Below, one piece after another: positions 37,501-49,399 of a DNA stretch of 64,000 nucleotides (the stretch's first letter is position 1; every line of letters begins with the position of its first letter). The stretch covers positions 546,001 to 610,000 of the forward strand of contig BSDZ01000004.1 in NCBI GenBank assembly GCA_030268105.1, given 5' to 3'. The DNA is from Volvox africanus. Taxonomy: Eukaryota; Chlorophyta; Chlorophyceae; Chlamydomonadales; Volvocaceae. A model generated the notes under the pieces. The model had not been told where the DNA came from, did no database searches, and was given only the letters and a program-made list of their open reading frames with translations. The position numbers and the translations under genes were made by a program.

Positions 37501-39503
37501 CGTGGGCGGCCTGGTCTTTGCACCGCTGTCGAGCCCCTTCCTAGAAATGGTGTTTGGCGGTGGCGGGGGTCGCCGCAGCCGCCGGGCCGACATTCCTGTG
37601 CCCGTGCTGGCGGCGCTCAACCAGAACAAAGTTCGCAAGGGACAACAGGTGACGGATTGCCGAGTGCATCTCATGCTTATTGGGGGGTGGTCAGGGATCA
37701 ACCTCATGGCGGAGGGTGTTACCTTGAATGGTTGGTGGTACTGTGAAGTCATTCACGTAGTGCCCGGTCGGGAGAGCGACAGTCCGGAGTGACAACAAAG
37801 GTGAAGATGAACATGAAGGGTTATTCCTCCTCGCGCTTCGGGTCCCCACGTCATACTCGGTGGCTTACCCGCCCGTGGCGTTGCACGGTCTCCGTTCAAG
37901 AGTCTTGTCCACCCGCCTGCCCGTCTGATCCCCTGTCCTGTCTTGTACTGCTACTGCTACTGCTACTGCTACTGCTACTGCTACTGCTACTGCTACTGCT
38001 ACTGCTACTGCTACTGCTACTGCTACTGCTACTGCTACTGCTACTGCTACTGCTACTGCTACCACGGCACTGCTGTGATGTTGCTATTGTGGTGGTGCTG
38101 GTGGCAAGTAATTGCTTCCGTGAATCCTTCTTCTGCTGCTGCTGCTGTTTGGCATCTCTGGCCTGCAGGTGGTGCTGCTCGTGCAGGTATGTATGCGGCG
38201 AGGAGCTAGCACCTTCTGGTCCTCAAGTCTGGTCAGGGATCTCGTGTGGCCACTCAGTCGTGAAAAGCACAATTCAGCGAGTTTTCTCCGAATGAAAAAA
38301 TACCGCCAACACAGACCGTGAAAAACGAATTTTGGTGTAGGTGGGGTGAAAATGAAAGCCCACAACGCTTGTGGGTTTGCTATGGCTGTGCCGGGGCCGT
38401 GAGTGTCGGCCTCATCCCCTCACCCTCTCAACCCCAACTTCAGGTTCTAGCTCATGAGATCAACCACGGCTACCGCTACAGCGTAGTGCCCTGCGAATCG
38501 TTCAATGGACAGCGGGTGCACAGTCTAAGGCACCTAGTGGAGCTGGTGGACAAGTGCGACCAGCCCTTCCTCAACTTCGGATTGGAGGTGTGTGTGTGTC
38601 TGCGGGTCGGGTCGGGTCGGGTTTGCTACTCAGTTTGCATCGGGTGCTGCTGCTATCGCTACTACTTGGCAGTTAGTGCTGCTAACTAGTACCACACTGC
38701 TGCTGCTGCTGCTGCTATTGCTCCTGTTGTGGTTGTGGTTGGTAGTGGTAGTGGTACTGGTAGTGGTAGTGACGGAGGTTTTTGTTTGCCTGGCGGCTGG
38801 TGCTGCAGCCCGCCGGGCAGATTTCGACAACCGACCGGCGGCCGTACCTGTGCCCCTTCACGTCGCAGGGCGGGCGGCTCATCACGATGCGCACCGCGGA
38901 AGTCCGCGGGGCGGGTCCACAGATCCTGTCCACCAACGCGATCTCCTCAGACCGGTGCGCGGGCGGCAGGACAGGTTGCTATGAGCCGACATGGCATGCT
39001 GACTGGGCTGGAATGGTCAATGAATGTCCCCCAGTCTTTGCAATTAGAACTGCACTTGTTTAGTCACGTGGTTCCGTGGGTCGGGAATGGCCCCCAGTCC
39101 AGTCCTACTGCTTGCAATATTGCCTGACACAAGACATGAATTCGGCAATTGGTTTAAGCGGATCTCGACACGCTGGGCCGCGCACCCGCCCTGTGATTGC
39201 CACCTCACTCCTCGGATTTCGTAAGTAATGGCAACACCACATTGGCTTCCCCCCCAACATCCCTGCGGAAAGACAACACGCAGTCCGGGAAGACACTAAC
39301 GGGTTCCTTGCTCAACATCACGCCGCGTACTGCGTGTGTGTTCCGGGATTCTCAAATGTATGTATTACGCGCGCAGCTCTCCCGACATGCTGCTCCCCAA
39401 GCCGGAGGATGAGGACTGGGACGCGGCTGGGGAGTGGGACTCCACGGCGGCGCAAGCGGACGTGGGCTTGGGGGGCACCGGCGACAGCGACTTGGACTGC
39501 TAA
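31557..39503 (+). CDS. DEG/HtrA serine protease (plant DEG9/DEG10-like), 17 exons
   Basis: ATP-independent trypsin-fold protease for damaged-protein turnover. Exons: 31557-31838, 32006-32111, 32375-32499, 32799-32879, 33098-33190, 33384-33417, 33724-33831, 34837-34887, 35157-35242, 35735-35827, 36371-36491, 36696-36799, 37415-37648, 38169-38186, 38444-38587, 38869-38954, 39377-39503. All phases agree, and the total is 630 residues. The catalytic triad is His170 (ILTNSHVV), Asp201 (VCDLALLTV) and Ser279 (GNSGGPAF). Other family motifs are [23 protein letters not shown] and [15 protein letters not shown], followed by PDZ-like domains including [19 protein letters not shown]. Sequence order matches Arabidopsis DEG9/DEG10/DEG2 to the C terminus. 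The first exon is rich in Ala, Arg, Ser and Gln, like a mitochondrial or plastid targeting peptide. Exons of 34 and 18 nt are micro-exons. The start ATG is the first in an open first exon. Confidence 0.9.
34440..34640. other. AT-rich island inside DEG intron 7
   Basis: About 200 bp of strongly AT-rich sequence lies in the 1005-bp intron 33832-34836, in sharp contrast to its surroundings. It has no clear open frame and may be an organelle-derived or transposon-derived insertion. Confidence 0.4.
36985..37115 (+). other. AT-rich, organelle-like open-frame fragment in DEG intron 12
   Basis: A short open frame with Lys-rich product ([20 protein letters not shown], then a few residues to a TAA stop) and AT-rich codons lies 60 bp before the 90-bp element at 37177. 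Composition is unlike the flanking exons. It is possibly an inserted organelle fragment. Confidence 0.3.
37177..37266 (+). mobile_element. 90-bp TG...CA element, copy 2 (solo mini-LTR-like)
   Basis: TGTTGAA...TTCAACA ends, 90 bp, flanked by a perfect 5-bp duplication ATCCG on both sides (37172-37176 and 37267-37271). It differs from the copy at 62887 at three positions. It is inserted in DEG intron 12 in the sense direction, without touching splice sites. Confidence 0.8.
37945..38061. repeat. (CTACTG)n hexanucleotide repeat in DEG intron 13
   Basis: About 19-20 perfect CTACTG units, 108 bp upstream of the 18-nt micro-exon. Confidence 0.95.
38169..38186 (+). other. 18-nt micro-exon of the DEG protease
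   Basis: GTGGTGCTGCTCGTGCAG encodes VVLLVQ, bounded by CTGCAG acceptor and GTATGT donor. Plant DEG homologues carry a matching IVILSQ/LVIVSQ segment at this exact point between the GQQ and VLAHEIN-type blocks, so the protein alignment needs it. Confidence 0.85.
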
Positions 39504-39797
39504 GGCTGACTTACACACCTTTATCTTTGGACAGGTAATACATGGAATGCTAGAGTTGGTTGACATTGATCGAATGATGTGTTATCTATACGGATGTCAG
39601 AGACCCATGGTTCGCTCAGACGTTGGGCCCGGATGGGGAAACCGTGTCGGTATGTGTGCGTGTATGTGCGTACGCGGTGTCACTGTGTGCTCGGGGATGG
39701 ACAGACAGACGGACAGACAACAGGCAAGCATACGCAAACGACGGGCAGGCATGCCTAGCACTGACTGCATGACTTGGAGGGTACGAAAGAATTAGGC

Positions 39798-39802
39798 TGT
39801 AA
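39798..39802 (+). terminator. TGTAA polyadenylation signal of the DEG gene
   Basis: TGTAA lies about 295 bp after the stop codon, on the coding strand. Further TGTAA words occur at about 40015, 40738 and 40757, so alternative ends are possible. Confidence 0.45.
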
Positions 39803-39809
39803 CGGACGG

Positions 39810-41660
39810 GCGAATAGGCCTCTGCAAATCAGCGAGTCGTGAGGGCGATTTCAGGCGGGACCGTCCCGCGTGGCACGTGGTGAGGAATGGTGCAGTGCGG
39901 TGGGTGCTGCAAAGTCCAGGCGAAAATTGATGGTGAGCTCCCACCCTGGGATTGGGGAGGAGTAGGGGGCGGGGTGAGACATGGAACGGAACGGATTGGA
40001 TCGGCAGGAGAAACGTGTAAGGCTGGCGCGTGCTGCTGCACCTTGTTGTGCCCGTGGCTGTGGGCTACTCCTGATTATAGGTGCTCCTTACTCCGGCAGG
40101 ACGTCGACATCGCTGACATCTGCTGTCTGCAATATTGTGCATATGCATCTAGGTGTCCTTTGCGTGACCTCCAAGAAGATAGAAGAAGCTGTCTCGTTTT
40201 GTCATGTTTGCAGCTCGACCGTTTGAAACACTAGGACTAATGTTCCTTGAATCTGGACATCGGAAGCAAATCGGGTGGCTGTGGCTGTGGCTGGTTTCAA
40301 CCGTCTGAGTATCAAACCAGCTATCTTATAATTCATGTATAGTGCAAGTGGTCACGGTGTACATATAAGTAGAGGAGATGTTTACGATAGTTATACGGCG
40401 GACTCGGTGGCCAGAACGCATTACCATTATGCGTCAAGTCATAATCAGTCCTTTCGGGCTTTGCGTCAGACTATATGACGAGGTATAAAGGCACGGAAGG
40501 TAGACGGGGATACGGCCCCGTCCATTCGTCTGCTTGTCGGCTGTGCCTTGAACGGGGGAAAAGGCTCTGCAGGCGTGCACCTGGAAGATCTATCGCATTC
40601 CAGTGACTTGCTTTTGTCGGCCTTGGCTGTGAGGTGGGCGCCCTCAAGACGGCGAAGCAAAAGGGTCACGGCGCCTTGGGCTGCACCGAGTACAGATTGC
40701 GGTCTACGAGAAGGATGCTGATGTGTCCGGCGGTAGCTGTAATGTGCCCCTGGATGTGTAATTTGTGTTGACCATGCCTGCTCTTACTTAGGCGGTATTG
40801 TGGAGTGTGGCGTATATGCCGGGAGATAATATATAATGAAAATGAGTTGTTGTGGTATTTTGCGCAAAAGTGTACTTGAGGATTTTAGATGAGGTGAGGT
40901 GTTTGTTACATAGTACCCCTCTTTTTACTCCATGTGTTTCTCTCTCCCCTTTCTCTCTTGTGAGACATAGAGCCGCCCATTATCATGGCTTGTCACCGCA
41001 AACCCAATGAACCATCGCCGCCACTGCCATCCTTCTCTGTACCACCAGCGCCGAAAAGGCGACAATCAGTCGATCATTGCCAATGCCACAGCGACACGGC
41101 TCTCGGTGTCATCGTCTGCTGAGTGTCTGATGCCTCCCGAGTAAAAGTCATCATGAATGTCCGTGTCAATGCACGTAAACAAAGTACACATACGCGGACA
41201 TGCGAAATTCTCTCTTTACTGCGGAAAACGCGACCGCTAGCTGGCCATACATACAAAAGTGCATGCAGAGTTGCACGACAGTGCCAGCCCGAAGCGAAGC
41301 CCATAGGCCGCCTACAGAAATCGTACATCCTAACCTACAGGAGTTCAGCTTGTCAAGACCTGTCTACTTGGTCATTGACTTTCCGCAAATCGAACCGCCA
41401 GATGCACGTCCCTGTCTGCGCCATCCTTAGCTCCCCTCCCGGCGTCAACGGACAACAAGCAACTAGCATAGGTGCATGTTATGTATTATTTTACCTTACA
41501 TCTGCAGACTCGGGGCATATCGTTCCGTGCTACACCGGTACAGCAGCTGTGCAAATGACTAATAGCCGACGGCAGCCACAGCCTAACAAAGTGCATGATG
41601 TAAACCCATGATGATAAATTGGGGCAAAGTATTTACTTGAAACGAATCCGTTCTTCACAA
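39810..41660. other. Intergenic region after the DEG gene
   Basis: About 1.85 kb with no gene I can support. It contains several TGTAA words and mixed composition, and may include a longer DEG 3' untranslated region. Confidence 0.45.
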
Positions 41661-41943
41661 CAATCAAGCATTCAGATTATCGCGGTATTGGAGTAGTAAA
41701 CATTAACGAATATGATTGCCTGCCGAGCCATTTTTGCCAGCTTCCTGATCTCACATACAGCTCCCGCAGCTCCCCAGCGATCCCATATTTGGGGCGCAAG
41801 TTGTATGCCATGCACGAGAAGGCGCCCGACAACAGCAGGGTGCCCATTAACCATCTGTAAAACCTAGGCCATGCCAACAAACCTCCGTGCCCGGTACCAT
41901 GTCATAGCTCGAAATAATCGAAATATGCCATCGATTCCAACCT

Positions 41944-43062
41944 TCAAAGGAATCCATTCAGCCCTAAAGAACACGCCCTAAAGACATATCGGCAAACACA
42001 GCTCAGGCGTGTCTGGTCGCCATTGGAAAGGGCACCTCCATGCATTTCGCAAAACACGTACATGCCTTCGGGATGAAAAGGCAAAAATTGCACACGCAGA
42101 AACAAGAAGGCGCTGACGGGATAAATGTTCACTACGTGATGGGCTGGCAACACTCCGACACTGTACCGCCATGACAGCAGCACTCTCCAGGCCGAAACGA
42201 TAGGATGGACAAGCACATACACACACTGCCGATTCATCGCGACATCCGGTTCTCCGATGACTTCGACACGCCAGCGCAGTGATGCCTTTTCTGTGATGGC
42301 ATTGGGAACTGCAACGGGAACAGGCATTCATTTAACGTTTTGACCTGTTGCCTTAACAATCCGTCAAGAGATCACAACCCCCCTGAACGCTTTTAGCATT
42401 CCCAATTTAAAATCTTTCAACATTCATAACGCAACTAAACCACTCCGTACGCATATAGTAGTAGTGGGCATCACCTCTGTCCATCACAGAAAATGTCATC
42501 ATGGATGCTTGTGTCTGTGTGAGCACTGACTCTGTCGTTAGCCGCGAAAGCCGCGCGTGCGCGATGGCAACCTCGTTTGAGATGCCAAACATTCATTGGT
42601 TTCGTTTGTAAGCAACGTCGCTTAGGGTTCGCGGGTGTTGAAGGCATATGTCCAACTTAAACATCAGTTTGTAATCCCAGCCGCGTTTCAGCAGCGCGCT
42701 ACTGAGCCAGCCTCCACCGTACAAACACATGATCATAGCGCGCGCTTCTTCACACTCCCATCATTGCGGGGTTGAGATTCTTACCGATACAAACGCAATT
42801 GCCGAAGTGCTCGGAGGCAAACGGGCCAACTTAGGGTTTTGGGGTTTAGGCCAAACCTACCTCACTCCCGCACGCACGGCACTTCTGGTTCATCCTTATT
42901 GATATAGACCCAACTATTTTGAGCTGCCCCTAGCATGTGCTTCTTACCGCAGAGTAAAGCTTGAAATGAGACGATAAAGCCGGACATGATCTGAGTTCTA
43001 TTCGCCTCTACATAGAGCTCATGAAGCATGTCGCCGTAATCTTGGTCCAGATTTCCCGCCAT
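41944..43062 (-). CDS. Possible small two-exon gene, unknown function
   Basis: A two-exon model on the minus strand is 43062-42948 and 42308-41944. It uses a strong GTAAGA donor, a pyrimidine-rich TTGCAG acceptor and matching phase, giving 159 residues. The product starts MAGNLDQDYGDMLHELY and has hydrophobic stretches (YVLVHPIVSAWRVLLSW, VSAFLFLRVQFLPF), so it may be a membrane protein. I do not recognise a family. A further open segment at 41672-41880 with a hydrophobic run (GTLLLSGAFSCMAYNL) could be an alternative 3' exon. Codon use is less GC-biased than in the neighbours. The evidence is splice signals and open frame only. Confidence 0.35.
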
Positions 43063-43442
43063 CCTGGGGCTCCCACTGCTACACATATTTCTCTGAACTC
43101 AGTACATGCAACAAGTTTTCATCACGCATTTCTGCAATATATCCTTACGGAAGTGAATACAGTAACTCAAAACGCTGCTTTCTTTTGCCCAGCACTTTGG
43201 CACTGAATTGGAGGGGGCTTCAAACAGCGCTGGCTCTGCTTGCTCCAGGATTGCTCACATCACGTTGAGCGTCGCGAGGATTCCCCGAGGATCCCATCCA
43301 GGCACAAACGCGACTGACCAAGCCAACCTGCCAAAATGCTTTTTGGGTCCTCGCAGTGCCACATTTGTCATACCATGTTTATGAAGTTTAAGAACAGTCT
43401 TCTCTTTTTCTCTCAGCCAGCTCAGAGCAGAACTCCCTCGCG

Positions 43443-46400
43443 TCAAACATGTGCGTCATTGTCCCTCGACTCCAGGGCATCGTCAGGCACAGTGAGTAGC
43501 AGGTTCGACAAGCCGCCCTGTTCCGAATTTCGCGGAATGGAGGCGGCAACGGGCATGCCAGCGGAAACGCCCGTGCCGGCGCTGCTGACGGCACGCCCGC
43601 TGCACCTCCCTGTAACGCCAACCTTACCGCTAGGTATCAGCACCGGTAGCTGTCCGTCGACTTGGCGCCAGTGATTGTAATTGCGCACGAAGTCGTTCAT
43701 GAGCTGGTGGGCTCCAGGGAAGGCACTGGAGAGCGCATGCACCAGCGGCAAAGCCACGAAATCGTAGAATCCCACCTGGCTCTTGCTGACGCCCTGCTTG
43801 GCTCGGTCAAACAACGGGCTGATGGAATGGCCCAGCTCGCGCTCCCGGTCGCCCTGGCGGAAGAACTCCTCCTCCAGCACGCCAAGCCATCGCTTATGTA
43901 CCTCCAGCTCCTCGCCCAAGTGTCCGATGTCTGCGGCCTTGAGTGCCATCTGAAGGCTGAGCAGTCGCTCCGTCTCGTCCACGGGTTTCGGAGGGGGGTC
44001 GTTCCAATATACGCCGAAGACCGCCGATGTTGGATCAGGGGTGGTATCATTATTACTGAGATCGGCATGGGACGATAACACCAGATCACGAACGCGGGCG
44101 GTTCATATTATAATACGACAGTGACGTAGACAGACAAAAAATGAAGCATAAGCAGATGGACTGGCATTGCGTGGCTTTAACTTCCAACAAAAGTAAGGAA
44201 ATCGGAAACGTGGAAAAGCAAAAGTGAATAGCTTTGTATATCGTAACATGTTCCATGATGACAGAGAAGGATTCCATACAGCGGCTGCTGAACGTCAAGA
44301 GTCCGTCCTTTCCTGTTTTCGTTCCGACTGTCTGTGAGCGCTTAACGATAGCCTTAAGATATCTCCCTGGACGGGAGATAACTTCAGGGGTCCTCTGCTC
44401 GACCGACTTTGAGAGAGAAAAGTAAACGAACCTGAGGGCGTGTGAAACCGTGCGTCGAAGCATCCTTCTTCCATGCTTATAAGGAGAGGGGGCAGCTGGA
44501 GCAGCCTGTGAGTAGGCCGCCAATCGGTGGACAGTATTGAAATGGCTGAGGATGGAGAAATGCTGCTTCATGTCCGTCGCAAGAACCATCTCGATCACCT
44601 GAAAGGAATAGCAGAAGGGATAAAAAATCATCGAGAAAGGAAGGTCAGCGGCATGTGTATGGCAGGTCTTGTGAGGACAAGCATGTTCAATGAAATCCTA
44701 TGCAAATACAGAGCTGATAAACGACATCACCACAAGCGTTTTTCATAAGGACTGATGATTCGCATGTAAGGCTAGGACTGATATTCTGACCAAGAGTCAA
44801 ACAAGCATTAGTAATGTTCGGAAGTCGAATATGTTCGGAAGCGACTCTGGACTGGATGATCAGCATACTTTGTCTTTGTTTCAGCTTCTTCACGCAGCTA
44901 GAAAATAATAGGGATACGGCTGGGTGAAGCTGGTAACTTCGGGCTGAAAGGATTGATTGTTTTGATTGTATTTTTTCCCGCCGCACAACATGATCACTCA
45001 AACGTTTCTTGGAAATTATAGACATGAAAATTAGGAGGCGTGTTCGCGAAAGACAGCAAAACATACTTGCTTCCTGAAGTTGGAGCGCTCCGACTGAGAA
45101 AGCGGCGCCAGGAAGTCGAGCTCGGGCCGCTGCAGCAGCCCGAACGAGGCAGCGCAGTGATGATTCTCAAGAGGTGAGCGGTCGTTGTACCTGACCGCCA
45201 GCGGGTCCGAGATTGCCACTAGGAAGTCGTTGGTCATGCCCGGGTGACCGTAGTCGTGGACAATCTGAGCGGAACACATGGAAAGGAGAGACCTTTCAAC
45301 GAAAGTTCTTCCAAGACAGGACAATCATCTGAGCAGCGCAGTCCCTTCCGACATCCACTGTTGGGGGCCCAGAGACTGGAGATCAACCCAAATCGCACCC
45401 ACCGCCGCGTAGTAGGCGGCGAACAGCCCCAGGCGGTCCAAGTAGTGTACATGCAGCTGGGTTGCGTGGATGACGACGTGGAGGGTCTGCAGTACATCCG
45501 CCGCATGTACAGCGTTGTGGTACGGGTTGTCCAGGTAGCCAGCCTCTATTTGGCGGAGCACCCTGTTTGGAAGGGGGGCCGTTAGCGCTGACTCACGGCA
45601 TTTGCTTATTTGTTACCATCGGCCTTCATTTCATGACAGACATCTGGGGATACGCATAGGGTGAATGGCGGGGCCGGCATGGCGGCGTGCTCATCAGGCT
45701 TCACTGCCATGCGGGCCGCGGGTCTAGAGCTTTCGAGCACAGTCAGAGATCCGCTGTTTGTTCCACATGCGTCCGGCTGAAAGCGCACATCCCTTAACCT
45801 CCTGGTCGTGCCCACCGCACATCGCTCACGTACTTGCCTCGCCAGGGTGACGGGTTTGATATGGAAGGCCTTTAACAGCCCGGCCTTTTGTATGAGGTAG
45901 AAGCCCAGGGCCGACAGCGCGTGGCCCTGGGTGGCTTCCTGCAGCGCCCAGGTGTTGAACTGCCAGCGGTCAGCGCCAGCGAGAAGCCGCTCTACCTGCA
46001 TTTGGTATATGTTTTAAGTTTTGAAGGAAACAGGAAGCAGGAGCTTCACCCATACGCATAAGACAGAATGGTGCCAGCCCTGCGACATCTTAAGCGCCCA
46101 GGCTTCACCTCATCAATCACCGACAATGGCGGCGGCATGCTACGCTTTATTACCGCCGCCGCGGTCGCGGGGTAATTGGTTGTAGAATTGACTGTTGTAG
46201 AATTGACATCCACCATGGCGCGTACGCTCGTCGTGCGGAATACACCCCCGCCGCCGCCGGCCCCACCGAGACCCAGTCGGCTGTGGGCCTGCTGGAGCAG
46301 CTCTGACGCGACGTGGATCAGAGGACTTTGCGTGCTGGAGGCACGGCGGACGCAAAAGCTCGCGGGGCTTTGTGCGGGACTTGCTCTGCCACCCGACGAG

Positions 46401-49330
46401 CAGAGAATATTGGGGTTGCCATCCAGGGAGACCTTACGTGAAGAGGTAAGGTTGCCTGTGCCGCGTTTTGAAAGCATGCCCCAAACCGCAGACAACCTCC
46501 GAGGCACTAGAGCTTCCCCGGTCGGTAAAGCCAGCGCAACACCGCCGCCACAGCTCTCGCCGTCAAGCGTGGTGCAAGTGACAGAGTCGTCATCGGGTCC
46601 ACCGCCGACGCTGCTGTTGGCGGTGGGGTTTACGGTGGCGGAAATGTGTTCGTCTGTGGTTGCGCTGGGTATAAGGAATGACGCGCGGCGGAAGTTGAGC
46701 CGGACGCCGTTGGCGTTGGAGTTACCGTTGGCGTTGCCCGCTGTCGAGCCACGTCGGCCCAGTATATTTGAACCAACGCCGAACAGTGACGAACGCGACA
46801 CGGCGTCACGCGCCAAGTCGACCACGGCCGTGGGAGGTCCCTGCACGTCGCCGCCCCCCATGTGCCGCCGGCGGCGGTTCCGGTCGATAAGACTCGCCGC
46901 CTTCTCTAGGAAGTTTCCTGTCGGTGGAGGTTGTCCCTGTATACAGTTGTTTGGTGTCCGGCGGTCCAGTACTAGCGCCGCCGCAGCTGCTGCCACCGTT
47001 GGCAGCACTGGCGGCTTCAACTCCCGTGCGTCGATGGGCCCTGTGGTTAGGTCGCTGGCGAGGTCGTCCTGCACTGTAGAGACGTCCTGCCAAATTGCCG
47101 GCTGTGGTGTGAGGAGGAGCGCCAGTGCGCTAGTGAGCGACTCGCAGGGCTGCTCTGAGTTGGATGGTGAGACCGACGCCTCAACGGGCACGGGGACAAA
47201 CTCGCTCGTTTCCGCGGCCCCGCCTGCACCGGCACGGGTTAAGGTTCTGAAGGGGCTGTTGGCGTTGCCGCTGAGATGTACTGTTGTGGCGCAGTCCACG
47301 CTGAAACCTCCCAGCTGGTTCATGAGTGACTGGGCCACGTCGGCCTGTGGATCGAGTGGTGCCGGGATGGGTATGCGAAGTAAGGGGCCTGCTACCGTAC
47401 AAGCCATCTGGGTTGCCGGAACACTCCCTCCATTCCCCCCCATAAAATCCTAATTGCAATTTAACACCTCCCGCCAGTGCTTGATGGCTGGTGACGCAAC
47501 TCCCTCAGGATCCGTACAGCTGAAGAAACTGAAGAAACTGAAGAACCTTCCGTACATCGAGGTTGGCGTCTTTAATTGTGGCGCGCAGGTTGAAGGGTTG
47601 GTATACATCCATGTTGCTCATCAGTGCTGTCCGAATAAAGAGGACGTCCTGGGCACGAGGCGCTTTGCCCTCCAACAAGTCGCCCATCATGTTTAGCAAG
47701 AGGTAGGCAGGAGTATCTGGGGATACAGAAACACAGTCCAATAGGGCGCGGCAGGAAGCGCACATGGAGCTAATTAAGAGCGCATACCGATAAGGCTCAA
47801 AGCATGTACATTCACAGCACGAGGGCACGTGTCTAGGGAAGTCGTCGACTTATCGAAGGGTGCACAACAGAAGAGTTCTTTACGAGCCGCAATGACCCGA
47901 GCACCAGTCTTGTGACCCTTTTGATACACATCTCCCTGCGTCTGCCCCGCCCCACTAAACACCCGATTGGCATGCGGACGCATATCCAACTTGGCGTGTG
48001 TACGGCAACACGAGCGCATTTCGCCGATCCAATACACCAAGAGAGGAGGATCGACGCTCCCTCACCCTCGGTGTCAACCGAACCCGGCACAGAAGTCCCG
48101 GGGTAGCCTGCCGACAGAACTTACCCGCCGGCTTCCGTCCAAAGCTTGTGGCCTGGTTATTGTCGAGCGTCTCAAGCACCTGGCGCGGTAGGAGAGCCCC
48201 CAACAAATCACGATGCCTCCTCCTGCAGTAGGCGACGGCAATAAAACTAACGTGCTAAGGCAAGGCACGTTACAAGTGCACTCCTCCAGTATAAGGGTGC
48301 TGCGAGAGCTACGGGTCCTGCATAGAAATATTCTTAAAAGGAATAAATGTCAGGTTCTTAGGTTCTTACGATTCCCTGACTAACGAATTTGATACGACTT
48401 TGATACGGCATCACTCAGTGCGGTATTTGAGACCTTAAGCTGCGCAGTGCGTACACCACTACGCCTCCCCTTACCGCTACTGACAGACCAGTCCCGACCC
48501 TACTGGTTAAGGGCAACAAAAGCAGATGCGGCACCAGGCTCCAACAGCTGTCCCGAAGCAGTCTCAGCTACCGGTTACCACGATGTAACGTATGCGGCAA
48601 TCGAGCCATTTCGGCCAAGACTGCCATAAATTTCATGCGACAAAAAGATAGGGCCGGATATTATTGTTACTATGCTGTTAGGCCTATTCAGTCGTTACTG
48701 CCGTTGTTTGTCAGCAGCAACTTCCCAAGCGGATAAACTCCGCTGATGCGGCTGGGGATTTCGCATCGCACCGTGATATGAAGAGCGCAGACGTCACACC
48801 GGTAGCTGCCAGCGCCAGCAGTATATGGGCCCCGACAGCGCATCCAAGGCCTGCCTGCTTTTGGGGGGTTGGGTTCAATCGGAATCGTCGGGGTTAGCAC
48901 TTAGGTAGTTGAGTCAGTTAGAGTGGCGCGGTGGTGGGCCTGAAAAAGGGGCTAAGAGAAGGAAGCTCTCATGTCACAGAGCACCGAAATAGCCGTTCCT
49001 AAACGCAAATAAATGGCGAGCGCTCAATTCCGTATCCCACGCTGTCAAGTTTTGGTTTCCGATTGAGCACTGCTTATATCGGGTTGTATCTGGATGTGGC
49101 ATCTCAGGGTTTTAAGCCATCCGGGAAACCGGCCGGCTGTCGCACGGAGCGGGTCCCCAGCGATGGTAGACAGTTCGATATCTGCAATCTGGACAGGAAC
49201 TGACCTGTTTGTTCGGGATCCTGCTGCTGTCCGTTGCCAGCTGCGTGGCACCCCATAGACCAGCTCCCAGGATAACGCCGAACGCAAGGATCGGCAGAAG
49301 AAGCGTGACAACGTGGGGTTGAACAAGCAT
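43443..49330 (-). CDS. Membrane cyclic-nucleotide phosphodiesterase without CHASE domain (paralogue 1)
   Basis: Class I cAMP/cGMP phosphodiesterase anchored by two transmembrane segments. Exons on the minus strand: 49330-49205, 48854-48772, 48222-48125, 47716-47556, 47344-46109, 45995-45838, 45562-45403, 45264-45067, 44598-44432, 44055-43443. All phases agree, and the total is 999 residues. TM1 is in exon 1 (TLLLPILAFGVILGAGLWG) and TM2 in exon 2 (ILLALAATGVTSALFISR). A coupling region (LLGALLPRQVLETL, then DTPAYLLLNMMGDLLEGK and FIRTALMSNMDVY) leads to a long Ser/Pro/Gly linker. The PDE catalytic domain has all metal-site motifs: NPYHNAVHAADV, IVHDYGHPG, LENHH and KAADIGHL. The intron after 45838 uses a GC donor (AG|GCAAGT). 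No CHASE exons fit in the 350-bp intron between the TM exons, unlike the neighbour at 52868. The start ATG is the first in frame after a stop; an upstream exon is possible. Confidence 0.85.
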
Positions 49331-49399
49331 GTCTTGAGCTGTGACCAGATGGAACAATGGTGATTGAAAGTGAACATGCGCTTAAAAGTCCGTTGGGCG

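Noticed and set aside
37943..38295. Leu- or Cys/Tyr-repeat proteins
   Set aside because: These are translations of the CTACTG hexanucleotide repeat in a DEG intron.
38592..39127. Plus-strand frames of 130 and 132 codons near DEG exon 16
   Set aside because: They are out of frame with the protease. The homologous frame uses 38869-38954 only.
46176..47453. 425-codon open frame on the plus strand
   Set aside because: It is the exact antisense of the GC-rich linker exon of phosphodiesterase paralogue 1, whose minus-strand frame joins neighbours in phase. The antisense product has no recognisable domain.
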